DNA of 64,000 bases from Azospirillum sp. TSH64 (GTDB lineage Bacteria > Pseudomonadota > Alphaproteobacteria > Azospirillales > Azospirillaceae). Below the pieces are notes generated by a model that was given only the letters and a program-made list of their open reading frames with translations, did no database searches and was not told the origin of the DNA. Both the position numbers and the translations under genes were made by a program. Below, one piece after another: positions 50,616 through 59,600 of the stretch (position 1 is the first letter of the stretch; every line of letters begins with the position of its first letter). The DNA lies in NCBI RefSeq assembly GCF_003116035.1, contig NZ_LGQW01000015.1, positions 6,560,648 through 6,624,647 of the forward strand. Direction: 5' to 3'.

Positions 50616-52106
50616 ATGTCGGATGCGCACGGATACAAGGGAGCGGAGCGGGTCGCGACCACTGGCGTGAAGGCTAGGCCGCTGATCGTGCAGCCCCTTT
50701 GGGACCACATAGACCATGCCGTCATCGTTACTGACTGCAATCTCGATGCGCCGGGACCGATTATCCTCTATGTCAACCGGGCCTTCACCACCCTGACCGG
50801 CTATCGGGCGGACGAGGCCATCGGCCGTTCCCCACGCTTCCTGCAATGCCGCCGCACCGATCCCGCCGTGTCCGCGACCATCCGGCGTGACCTGCGGCAA
50901 AGCGGTGCGGCCCGCGTTTCCCTTGTCAACCGCCGCAAGGACGGCAGCGACTATCTGTGCAGCCTCGTCATCACGCCGCTGGTTGGGGTGCGCGGCGAAA
51001 CCGAGCATTTCATCTGCGTGGCCCAGGCCCTGAAGGAAGACCGCACTCCCGACGCGCTGATGCGCCTGTCGGCCGAGCTGGAGCAGGCGCAGACGCTGAT
51101 CGAGGATCTGGAGCGGCGTCAAAGCGACGCCGATGAGTTGATCGACCGTCAGCATCGTGAAATGGCGATCGTGACGGAGCGCTACCGCGAGTCCCTGTCT
51201 CAGCTGGATGCGATCCAGGAAAGGTTGGCCATCCGCGAGACTGCGCTGGACCGCCGCGGCAGGGATTTCGAGCGCTCGGATTCCGAACTGAACGCCTCGC
51301 TGGAAGAGCTGCGAGCGATGGACGAGGAACTTCGCGCCACGCTGGAGCAGATGGAGGACTCCAACATCCAGCTTGCCCAGGTCAACGAGGAACTCCGTCG
51401 CCTCCAGGCCGCCGATGCCGACAAGCTGCAGCTCCTGGCATCGGCCAGCCACGACCTGCGCCAGCCGGTGATGTCGATGGGGCTGTTCCTCGATGTCCTG
51501 CGCAACCGCCTGGGCGAGGCGGAGCGGCCGATCATGGGCGGGCTGCTGGCGGCACACCTGTCGATCCGCACCTTGCTGGACGGCATGCTGGACACTGCGA
51601 GGCTGGACGCCGGAGCGATAGAGCCGGTGGTCGAGACATTGCCGGTCGCCCTGATGCTGGAAATCATCCATGGCGAATTCATGCCGCAGGCCGAAATGCG
51701 CGGCCTGCGCTTCCGCGCCGTTCCCAGCACCGCGATGGTGGTCAGCGACCCCCAGCTGCTGGAGCGCATCCTGCGGAACCTCGTCGCCAACGCGCTGAAA
51801 TACACCGTGTCCGGCAAAATCCTGCTGGGCTGCCGCCGCTGCGGCGATTGCCTGCGCATCGAGGTGTGGGACACCGGCCCCGGCATCCCCGAGCACAGCC
51901 AGCAGGCCATATTCGAGGAGTTCCGGCAGCTCGACAATCCGAGCCATGATCAGAAACACGGCGTCGGGCTGGGGCTGGCGATCGTCTCGCGGCTCGCCGG
52001 CCGGCTCGGTCATCAGGTTCAGTTGCGCTCCTGGCCGAACCGTGGATCGGTCTTCTCGGTGACGGTTCCGCTGGCCGAACGTAAAAGGCGCAAGCGCCGC
52101 CGTTGA
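50616..52106 (+). CDS. PAS histidine kinase, LOV-like without the photoactive cysteine
   Basis: 496 residues, soluble. The PAS domain (about 25-140) matches the LOV pattern well (NRAFTTLTGYRADEAIGRSPRFLQC, then NRRKDGSDYLCSLVITPL), but the adduct-forming Cys of the GxNCRFLQ motif is Pro73. A long coiled coil (145-270) follows. The kinase core has His279 in SASHDLRQPVMSMGLFLDVL, NLVANALKYT, DTGPGIP and GVGLGLAIV, all intact. The SHDLRQP box belongs to the kinase group that pairs with NarL-type regulators, as the gene at 52269 is. Without Cys it cannot do the classic blue-light cycle but may still bind flavin. Confidence 0.87.
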   Translation: MSDAHGYKGAERVATTGVKARPLIVQPLWDHIDHAVIVTDCNLDAPGPIILYVNRAFTTLTGYRADEAIGRSPRFLQCRRTDPAVSATIRRDLRQSGAARVSLVNRRKDGSDYLCSLVITPLVGVRGETEHFICVAQALKEDRTPDALMRLSAELEQAQTLIEDLERRQSDADELIDRQHREMAIVTERYRESLSQLDAIQERLAIRETALDRRGRDFERSDSELNASLEELRAMDEELRATLEQMEDSNIQLAQVNEELRRLQAADADKLQLLASASHDLRQPVMSMGLFLDVLRNRLGEAERPIMGGLLAAHLSIRTLLDGMLDTARLDAGAIEPVVETLPVALMLEIIHGEFMPQAEMRGLRFRAVPSTAMVVSDPQLLERILRNLVANALKYTVSGKILLGCRRCGDCLRIEVWDTGPGIPEHSQQAIFEEFRQLDNPSHDQKHGVGLGLAIVSRLAGRLGHQVQLRSWPNRGSVFSVTVPLAERKRRKRRR

Positions 52107-52268
52107 TGGTGTGGCTTGCCACCTTCGGTTTGGAGGACGGTTATCCCCATGCGCCGTCTACGTGCCGATGGAACGGTTCATCCCAAGGCCAAACCGGTCC
52201 AAAGTCGCATCATGGCCCTGCGTCTCTATGGCCAAGTGGCACTTTTGCACGAGTAAAGGGGAACAAAC

Positions 52269-53015
52269 GTGGATCATCACGTGCAGCACGCTCATGACTC
52301 AGCAAAGTTGGATCAGGCGTCCGACCGCCGGGGCTTGTCCGGCGCTCCCCTCAAGTTCCTGATCGTCGACGACCATGCCCTGGTCCGCTACGGCCTGTCG
52401 CTGGCCTTGCAGCAGCGCTATGAGGACGTCGCGATCGTCGAGGCGGGATCGCTGGCCGATGCCACGCGCAAGGCGCACTCTGAACCGGGTCTCACCGCCA
52501 TCCTCTACGATCTTCAGATGGGCGACGCTGACGAGCACAGCGGTTTGGCCGAGATGCTGGAGGCGGCCGGCGATGTGCCGGTGATCGTGGTTTCGGGGGT
52601 GACCGACGGCAACGTCATCGCCTCCTGCATCCGCGCCGGTGCCCGCGGCTTCGTCCACAAGGGATGCGACGGCACGGTGCTCGACCAGGCTCTGCCCATC
52701 GTGCTGGAAGGAGGCATCTTCGCCCCGGCGCCGCCGGCCGTGCGCGGCGGCACGCCGATCCGCATTCCGCTGCCGGCCTCCGCTACGCCGGTCCGCACCG
52801 AAGGCGATGCCGTCAACAGCCTGACCGACCGTCAGCGCGAGGTGCTTCGCCTGCTTCTGGAAGGCCAGTCGAACAAGGAGATCGCCCGTGCGCTGGGCGT
52901 GCTGGAGGGCACCATCAAGGTCCATCTGCGCACCGTGATGCAGCGGCTGGGCGTTCGCAACCGCACCCAACTGGCGCTGGCGACCATGAAGTCGGGGATC
53001 AAGCTGTCGTCCTGA
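52269..53015 (+). CDS. NarL-type response regulator
   Basis: 248 residues from GTG 52269 (AAAGGGGAACAAAC upstream). Receiver domain 28-145 with Asp34-Asp35, phospho-acceptor Asp81 in AILYDLQMGD and Lys in FVHKG. LuxR-type helix-turn-helix at about 182-245 (LTDRQREVLRLLLEGQSNKEIARALG ... GTIKVHLRTVMQRLGVRNRTQLA). It follows the PAS kinase by 162 bp on the same strand and is its likely partner. It closely resembles the orphan regulator at 7777. Confidence 0.9.
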   Translation: MDHHVQHAHDSAKLDQASDRRGLSGAPLKFLIVDDHALVRYGLSLALQQRYEDVAIVEAGSLADATRKAHSEPGLTAILYDLQMGDADEHSGLAEMLEAAGDVPVIVVSGVTDGNVIASCIRAGARGFVHKGCDGTVLDQALPIVLEGGIFAPAPPAVRGGTPIRIPLPASATPVRTEGDAVNSLTDRQREVLRLLLEGQSNKEIARALGVLEGTIKVHLRTVMQRLGVRNRTQLALATMKSGIKLSS

Positions 53016-53033
53016 TCCGGTAAAGGGTGGGGG

Positions 53034-54581
53034 CTATTGCGGCGTCGGGCCGATGCCGCGCTGCTGGGCGGCGTCCAGCAGGCTGACGAGTTCGCCCGAC
53101 ACCCACCAGCGGCAGCGGCGGCGCTCCTCGGTCGCGACGGTCACGACGCGCTCGATCAGCCTGCTTTCCCCGGCATTCATCTCACGGCCGTCGCGCAAGG
53201 CCCGCTCGGCGATGCCAAGCAGGGTCTTGTCGATGGCCGTCACCTCGATGGGGTAGCCGGCCTCCTCCGCCAGTTCGCACAGGTCCGCCATTGCGGACAG
53301 CGCGTCTTCCCGGCCGTAGGCGCCGATCTGCCGGAACAGGGCGGCCAGATGCTCCCCGATTGCCGTCAGCCAGGGGTTGGTCGAGGCGGCGATGCCGCGG
53401 CGGCGCAGCCGGTGGTTGAAGCCGTTGATGAAGCGCACCGGGTCGATCAGCGGCCGGGCGGAGGTGCTGGCGTTCAGCGTCAGCAGCCGGTGGCTCAGCA
53501 CCGGCACCACCTCTCCCTCGACCAGCCCGGTCACCCGGCCGACGGCGGCCGAGACCGCCGCCCAGTTGCGGCCGCCGCGCTCGACGCCGAAGCCCTGCAA
53601 CGCGTCGTACCAGCGGAAGGCACGCTCCTGCAGGCGGTCCACCGTCTCGCCCGCCGTCAGCTGCGGCGGGGCAGGGCGGCTGAGATGCAGATCCTCCAGC
53701 TTCTGGCGCAGGCATTGCCAGGCGAACTGCACATGCCCGACCGCCGCCTCCACCAATGCCGGGCTGGGGGACATGCCATGGAGGGCCAGCGCCTGATCGG
53801 GATCGCGCGACCCGTTGATCAGGGAGAGCGCATAGTGCATCGCGCCGTCGGCCGAGCCGTGCTCCGCCATCTCTGACACGGCGTGCAGGATGCCGATGGT
53901 GTCGCGCGGACGGACCATCCCCTTCCATAGCGGCGCATGTTCCAGCATGGAGTCCAGCATCGCCAGATCGCCCATCGACAGCGGCGCCACGCCGGCCAGC
54001 CCGCGCTTGCGCAGCAGCGTCAGCCGTTCGGCGTTGGCGGTCGCCAGCAGCGGCCCGGCCACGCCGCGCTGGCGCAGGACGGCCAGCGAGCGGACGCGAA
54101 GCTCCTCCGCCCAGTCCGCTGCGGCGGTGGAGGCGAGGACCCTGTCCAGCGGATGTTCGCTGGCACGGGCGGCGATGTCGGACTGCACCCGTCCGGCCAG
54201 TTCGCGCAGATGCGGCAGCAGGGCGAACCACCAGGCACTGGCGTCGACCACATGCATGCAGCCGGGCGGCCGGCTTTCCGCCAGCATCAGCTGGTCGGTG
54301 CGCAGCATCACCGGATCGAACCAGCCGGTCCAGATGCGGCGCGCATGTTCGGTGCGCGGGCCGTTCAGCATGGCGACGATCAGCCGGCCGACCTCCACCG
54401 TCATCTGATCGTCTTCCAGATGCCCGGCCTGCACCAGCTCGAACAGCTTGGATTTCTGCGCCCGGTCCAGCGGAGCCAGAATCGCCTTCACCTTGTCCAG
54501 GCTGACGGAAGCCGGATCGGGTTCGACCGCGCGGAGCGGAGCGGTCAGAAGGGAGGCGCTGCGGTTGGGGCGGCCGGCCAT
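53034..54581 (-). CDS. Hypothetical protein, 515 aa
   Basis: I do not recognise a family. No signal peptide, membrane helix or nucleotide-binding motif is seen. The protein appears mainly helical, with Leu/Arg/Glu-rich segments and many conserved-looking Trp (RIWTGWFDPVMLRTDQLMLAE; SAWWFALLPHLRELAGRVQSDIAARASEHPLDRVL), which suggests a scaffold or regulator of alpha-helical repeats. It is convergent with the response regulator gene 18 bp away and has its own upstream region. Composition is the same as neighbours, so it is not a recent acquisition. Confidence 0.75.
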   Translation of the reverse strand: MAGRPNRSASLLTAPLRAVEPDPASVSLDKVKAILAPLDRAQKSKLFELVQAGHLEDDQMTVEVGRLIVAMLNGPRTEHARRIWTGWFDPVMLRTDQLMLAESRPPGCMHVVDASAWWFALLPHLRELAGRVQSDIAARASEHPLDRVLASTAAADWAEELRVRSLAVLRQRGVAGPLLATANAERLTLLRKRGLAGVAPLSMGDLAMLDSMLEHAPLWKGMVRPRDTIGILHAVSEMAEHGSADGAMHYALSLINGSRDPDQALALHGMSPSPALVEAAVGHVQFAWQCLRQKLEDLHLSRPAPPQLTAGETVDRLQERAFRWYDALQGFGVERGGRNWAAVSAAVGRVTGLVEGEVVPVLSHRLLTLNASTSARPLIDPVRFINGFNHRLRRRGIAASTNPWLTAIGEHLAALFRQIGAYGREDALSAMADLCELAEEAGYPIEVTAIDKTLLGIAERALRDGREMNAGESRLIERVVTVATEERRRCRWWVSGELVSLLDAAQQRGIGPTPQ

Positions 54582-54853
54582 TGGCGTTCACGGGCGCTGC
54601 TGAATCACGGCAATTTTAGGTACTGGCACGAATGATTGCTACTGGTATGTCGTGACATATTCTGTCGAGCTGTGTCGGAGCCGTTTCTTGCAGCACCTCC
54701 GCAACTTTTGGCCGACGGGCCGACACAATTGAAACGAGATGCATCAAATGCATCCAAAATTTATTTCATTTAAGCGCTAAATCGTCTCTTCACACATGTG
54801 TCCCGTACACCCATTATGGGGTCAGGCATCGCCTCACGCATCAAGGCGCTCAC

Positions 54854-55117
54854 ATGGTTCCGCAACAGATCGCCGACACCGCTCCCAGGTTGTTCAAAGT
54901 CATGACCCAGGCCGACTCCCGCAAGGCAGAGAAGTTCGGACCCGAGCAGGCGGCAGACGATTTCGTCGCCCGTCTCGCCGCGGCCGGCCTGCCGGCCGAC
55001 GAGCGGGCCGAGGCCTACGAGGCGGCGCTGAAGCGGCTGATGGCACACCTGATCCGGCAGGAAGGCTGGCTCGCCGAGGAATTCACCGCCGTCGCCCGGT
55101 CGCTCGGCGCCTACTGA
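54854..55117 (+). CDS. Small hypothetical protein, 87 aa
   Basis: ATG 54854 with AAGGCG upstream. The product is soluble, charged and probably all-helical (EQAADDFVARLAAAGLPADERAEAYEAALKRLMAHLIRQEGWLAEEF). No family recognised. It has an AT-rich region before it (54600-54790) and its own strong terminator after it, so it is transcribed alone. That, with good codon use, is the case for it being real. Confidence 0.65.
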   Translation: MVPQQIADTAPRLFKVMTQADSRKAEKFGPEQAADDFVARLAAAGLPADERAEAYEAALKRLMAHLIRQEGWLAEEFTAVARSLGAY

Positions 55118-55139
55118 CCGCTTCCGCCGTCCACACGCC

Positions 55140-55173
55140 GGCCGCCCGTCCATTCAGGACCGGCGGCCTTTTT
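55140..55173 (+). terminator. Intrinsic terminator of the small gene
   Basis: GGCCGCC (55140-55146) with GGCGGCC (55162-55168), plus inner GTCC/GGAC pairs, followed by T5. Convincing. Confidence 0.88.
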
Positions 55174-55208
55174 GCGTTTGTGGAGCGTTTGCAGAGGGTG
55201 GCCGTCGT

Positions 55209-55233
55209 CCCCTCTCCCCGGCGGGAAGAGGGG
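55209..55233. terminator. Imperfect hairpin after the HlyD gene
   Basis: CCCCTCT (55209-55215) with AGAGGGG (55227-55233) plus inner CCC/GGG with one mismatch. It lies 14 bp beyond the HlyD stop (minus strand). Same core as the hairpin at 44493. Confidence 0.45.
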
Positions 55234-55246
55234 ATGGCCACTGCCC

Positions 55247-56581
55247 TCACCGCTCGTTGAAGCTGTCGGACAGGGCGAAGTAGATCGGCTTCAGCAGATA
55301 TTCCAGCAGCGACCGCTCGCCGGTGGGCAGCTCCACCTGGGTGGTCATGCCGGGAAGAACCGGGTGCTGGACGTCGTTGCGGCCGACATGGTTGCGGCTG
55401 AGCGCCACGACCGCCTTGTAGTAGGGGCGGTGCTGCTCGTCCAGGAAGGTGGAGGCCGAGATGCGCAGCAGCGTGCCGGTGATGGCGCCATAGCGGGCGA
55501 AGTCGTAGGTCAGCACCTTGACCGTCGCCTCCTGCCCGACCTGGAGATGGCCGACGTCGCGCGGGGTGACATGCGCCTCCACCGTCATTTCATGGTCGAC
55601 CGGGACGACCTGCATCAGCACGCCGCCTTCCGGCACCACCGCGCCGATGGTGTTGACCCGCAGATCCTGCACCAGCCCGCGCACCGGCGACAGCACGGTC
55701 AGGCGCTGGGCGCGGTCGTCGAGCTTGGCGCGGGCCTCGCGCAGCTGGGCGATCTCGGCGGTGACGGTGCCCATCTCGGTCACGGCGTCCTGCGACAGCT
55801 TGGCCGACTGGTCAAGGATGCGGTTGCCGGCCTCGGTGATCGCTTGGCCGGTGGCGATGATCTGCCCCTCGATCCGCCGCTGCTCGCCCATCAGGCGCGA
55901 CTGCTCGCGCTGGGTTTCCAGCGATTGCAGCTTCGACGACAGGCCCATCGATTCCAGCTTGTTGCGGATGTCGACCGATCCGGTGATGAAGGTGATCTGG
56001 TCCTTGATGCTGGCCAGCTGCCCCTCATACAGCGCCAGTTCCGCCTCGCGCTGCGACACCTGGGCGCGCAGGACGGCGATGGCGGTGTCGCGGGCCTGGC
56101 GCTGGGTGTCGTAGATCAGCTTCTGGTCGGCGACCTGCGACTCCGTCTGCGGCGTGTCGGGACCGGCGACGCGGGCGAAATCGGCGGCCCGACCGGCGGC
56201 GAAGGCGCGCAGCCGCTCCGCCCGCAGTTCCAGCGTCAGCAGCCGGGCATTCATCTGCTCCCGCTCCGCCTGGACCTGCTTGGGGTCGAAGGCGAGCAGC
56301 GGCTGGCCGGCCTCCACCAGATCGCCTTCCTTGACCAGGATTGACGACACGATGCCGCCCTCCAGATGCTGGACGACCTGGGCATTGCCGGACGGCACCA
56401 CCTGCCCGGCGGTGACGACGGCCTCCTTGACCGGCATCAGCGTGGCCCAGGTCAGCAGGGCCGCCATCAGCAGGACCAGCACGAGGATGGTGGCGCGGAC
56501 CAGCGACAGCGTCGCATCGTCGGCGCTGAGCGATTTGCCGGTGGGGCGGGCGAGGTCTGAAGCGGCCATCTTGCGGTTCAC
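55247..56581 (-). CDS. Type I secretion periplasmic adaptor, HlyD family
   Basis: 444 residues from GTG 56581; ATG 56569 is equally possible since no Shine-Dalgarno marks either. One N-terminal membrane anchor (about 27-48), then the lipoyl-like half HLEGGIVSSILVKEGDLVEAGQPLLAFDP, a long alpha-helical hairpin (about 95-285), the second lipoyl half SPVRGLVQDLRVNTIGAVVPEGGVLMQVVP, and the C-terminal beta-barrel HVGRNDVQHPVLPGMTTQVELPTGERSLLEYLLKP. This C-terminus is the standard HlyD/PrtE-type. It bridges the ABC exporter (upstream gene, same strand) to an outer-membrane TolC, which is not in the window. Confidence 0.92.
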   Translation of the reverse strand: MNRKMAASDLARPTGKSLSADDATLSLVRATILVLVLLMAALLTWATLMPVKEAVVTAGQVVPSGNAQVVQHLEGGIVSSILVKEGDLVEAGQPLLAFDPKQVQAEREQMNARLLTLELRAERLRAFAAGRAADFARVAGPDTPQTESQVADQKLIYDTQRQARDTAIAVLRAQVSQREAELALYEGQLASIKDQITFITGSVDIRNKLESMGLSSKLQSLETQREQSRLMGEQRRIEGQIIATGQAITEAGNRILDQSAKLSQDAVTEMGTVTAEIAQLREARAKLDDRAQRLTVLSPVRGLVQDLRVNTIGAVVPEGGVLMQVVPVDHEMTVEAHVTPRDVGHLQVGQEATVKVLTYDFARYGAITGTLLRISASTFLDEQHRPYYKAVVALSRNHVGRNDVQHPVLPGMTTQVELPTGERSLLEYLLKPIYFALSDSFNER

Positions 56582-56618
56582 ACGGGACTGGAGGAAAGAG
56601 CGAAAGGCGTCGGTGCCC

Positions 56619-56659
56619 GATCGGCGCCCGATCGGCGCCCGATCGGCGCCCGATCAGCG
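56619..56659. repeat. 11-bp tandem repeat between exporter and adaptor genes
   Basis: GATCGGCGCCC repeated three times without change (56619-56651), then a partial fourth copy (GATCAGCG) that contains the exporter stop codon. One repeat is one helical turn of DNA, so a protein binding it would sit on one face. Confidence 0.85.
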
Positions 56660-59600
56660 TTGTGGCGTGGCGGCGACGCCGGGCGGGCGTTGCAGCCCGA
56701 TCCCGCCCAGCAGCGCCCCGGCGATGCCGTTGGCGACGCTGTTGCCGCCGCCCGGGCCGCCGCCCGGGCCGCCATTGGGACCTGTTCCGGGGCCGACCGG
56801 ACGAGGGCCGGGCAGGCCGCCGGCCGGGGCGGCGGGGCCGATCATGCCGGCATCCATGGTCAGCACCGTGTCGGCCAGCGTCAGGTGGCTCGGCCGGTGG
56901 GTGACCAGGAAGATGGTGCTGTGGCCGCGCAGGGCGGCGAGCGCCGCGTGCAGCGCCTTGTCGCCCTCGAAATCCAGCCGGCTCGCCGGCTCGTCCAGCA
57001 GCAGGATGCGAGGACGGCGGATATAGGCGCGGGCCAGGCAGATCTTCTGGGTCAGGCTGGGCGACAGGCGCAGCGACTGGTTGTCGCCGATGCGGGTATC
57101 CAGCCCGCGCGGCAGCGCCTCCACCTCGTCCAGCGCGCCGGCCAGCGACAGCGCCCAGCGCAGTTCGGCCTCGTCGGCGGTCTGGTCGGCGAAGCGGAGG
57201 TTCTGCGCGATGGTGCCGTAGAACAGCGAGCTGGCCTGCGGCACATAGCCGATGGACTTGCGCAGGTCGACCGGGTCCATCTGGCGGATGTCGACGCCGT
57301 CGACCCGCACATTGCCGGCCTGCGGCGCATAGAGCCCCAGCATCACCTTCAGCAGCGACGACTTGCCGGCGCCGTCCGGCCCGACGATGGCGACGATCTG
57401 CCCCGGCTTGACGGTGAAGGTCACGCCGACCAGCGCCGGATCGGCATCGTTGCGGTAGCGCAGCGACACGCGGGAGAAGGAGACCTCGCCCTTCAGCCGG
57501 CGCGGCTGCAAGGTGGCGCAGCGCGGCTCGCGCTCCGGCCGGATGCTCATCAGGCCGTTGATCTGGCGGGCGTTGGCGCGCAGCTGCTCAATGCGCGGCA
57601 GCATGGAGACGGCGGTCTGCAACGGCACCATCACCCGCCACAGCAGCATCATCGACGCCATCAGCGCGCCCGGCGTCATCGTGCCGGCGAAGACCTGGAG
57701 GGCGCCGACGCCGACGGTGGCCAATCCTGCCACCGGCACCACCAGCCCGGCCAGCGCCGCATGGGTCGCCGACAGGTTGGCGGCGGTGTGGCCCGACCGG
57801 GCGGTGCGGGCGGACAGCCGGTCATAGCGGTCGCGCCAGTGGGCCAGCCCGCCGATGGCGCGCAGGGCCGGCATCTTGGCGACCATCTCGACGAAGAATT
57901 CCTGCCGCTCGGTGTCGGCCCGCGCGGTGATGCCGGTGCGGGCGCGCACCATCGGGTGGACGGCGGCGCCGATTGCGGCGGTGACCAGCACGGCGGCCAG
58001 CGGGACGAGGGCCAGCGGCCCGCCCAGCACCGCCATCACCATCAGATAGAACAGGGCGAAGGGCACGTCGAACAGTGCCGCCACCTGCCCCTGGCTGATG
58101 AAGTCGCGGATCGACTCCAGGTCCTTCACCCGCGCGATCTGCGTGCCGATGGCCGCCCGCTCGCTCATGCCCACCGGCAGCATCAGGATGCGGTCGATGG
58201 TGGCGTTGCTGACGGTGCGGGCGATGCGCGATCCGGCATGGGCCAGCGCCCGGCCACGGATCTGGCGCAGGGCGAAGTCGCCGGCGATGACCAGGAAGGC
58301 GCCGACGGCGATGGTGACCAGCGTGTCGAACGACCCGGTGCCGATCACCTTGTCGTAGATCGCCATGGTGAAGAGCGGGGCGGCGACGGATAGCAGGTTG
58401 ATGACGGCACTCAGCCCCAGCACCGCCCACAGCAGCGGGAAATAGGCGTGGATGACCGAGCCGACCCAGTTCTGGCTCCCGGCGCCGGAGGCGGACTCCA
58501 GCGGCGTGAAGACGTAAGCCGTGCCCTTGCCGTAGTTCAGCGTGACCGTTTCGCGCGACTGGCCGCTGAAGGCGGTGACGCCGTCGGCATCGGCCGACAG
58601 CAGCGTGTAGATGCCGCCGTCGCGGGCGCGGAACAGGCAGGGCAGCAGCGACGGCTCCGGCCGGCCGAGGTCGAAGCGCAGGCTGCGCCCCTCGAAATGC
58701 AGGCGCTGGAACACGTCGCACAGCTCCTCCACCGTCTGCACCTCGGAGAAGTGGGGCAGGGCTTCCGCCAGCGTCTGCGGCGCGCCGCGCCAGCCGAGCG
58801 CGTCGAGCAGCGGCACCATGCAGGCGCCGACGGCCGACGCCTCGGCCAGACGGCGGCGCAGGATGTCGCCGTCGTCATGGGCGGCACGGATCGGCTGCGC
58901 ATCGGTGCCGGATTCGGCCTCCGGTTCCACGGCGCTGGAGACGGCGGCCACCAGGGCCGGCTGTCCCCCGACGGCATCGGCGGCCGGGTTGCGGGCCACC
59001 GCAAGGCCGTCGACGATCTGCACCACCCGGTCGGCCAGCGACAGCAGCGACGGGCGGCTGCTGACCAGCAGGATGGTGACGCTGCCGCGCAACTCGTCCA
59101 GCGCACGGCGGAACGCCTTGTCGGACTCGACATCGAGCGACGAGTTCGGCTCGTCCAGCAGCAGGACGGCCGGTTCGCGGACCAGCGCGCGGGCAAGGCA
59201 GATCATCTGGCGGGCACCGCGCGGCAGCGCCTCCTGCGAGGCGTCGCCGACGATGGTCTCGTAGCCCTGCGGCAGGCTGGCGATGCGGCGGTCGAGGCCA
59301 AGGCGCCGGCAGACCTCCATCGCCAGATCGGCCCGGCTGGGGTCGAAAAGCGTCAGGTTCTGCAGGATGGTGCCTTTGAACAGCTCCGGATGCTCGCCGA
59401 CATAGACGACGCCGCCGATGCCGATCATGGCGTCGGCCCCGGTCAGTGTGCGCACGCCGACCCGGACCTCGCCGGACCGCGGCCGCAGCACGCCCAGGAT
59501 CAGGCGCAGAAGCGTCGTCTTGCCCGAACTGTTGGTCGCCACCACGCCCAGCAGCTCGCCCGGCCCGACGCTGAGCGACAGGCCGCTCAGGATCTCCGGC

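Noticed and set aside
54623..54640. Sigma-54 promoter TGGCACGAATGATTGCT before the 87-residue gene
   Set aside because: The spacing between the GG and GC elements is one base too long; sigma-54 sites are strict in spacing, so I do not call it.
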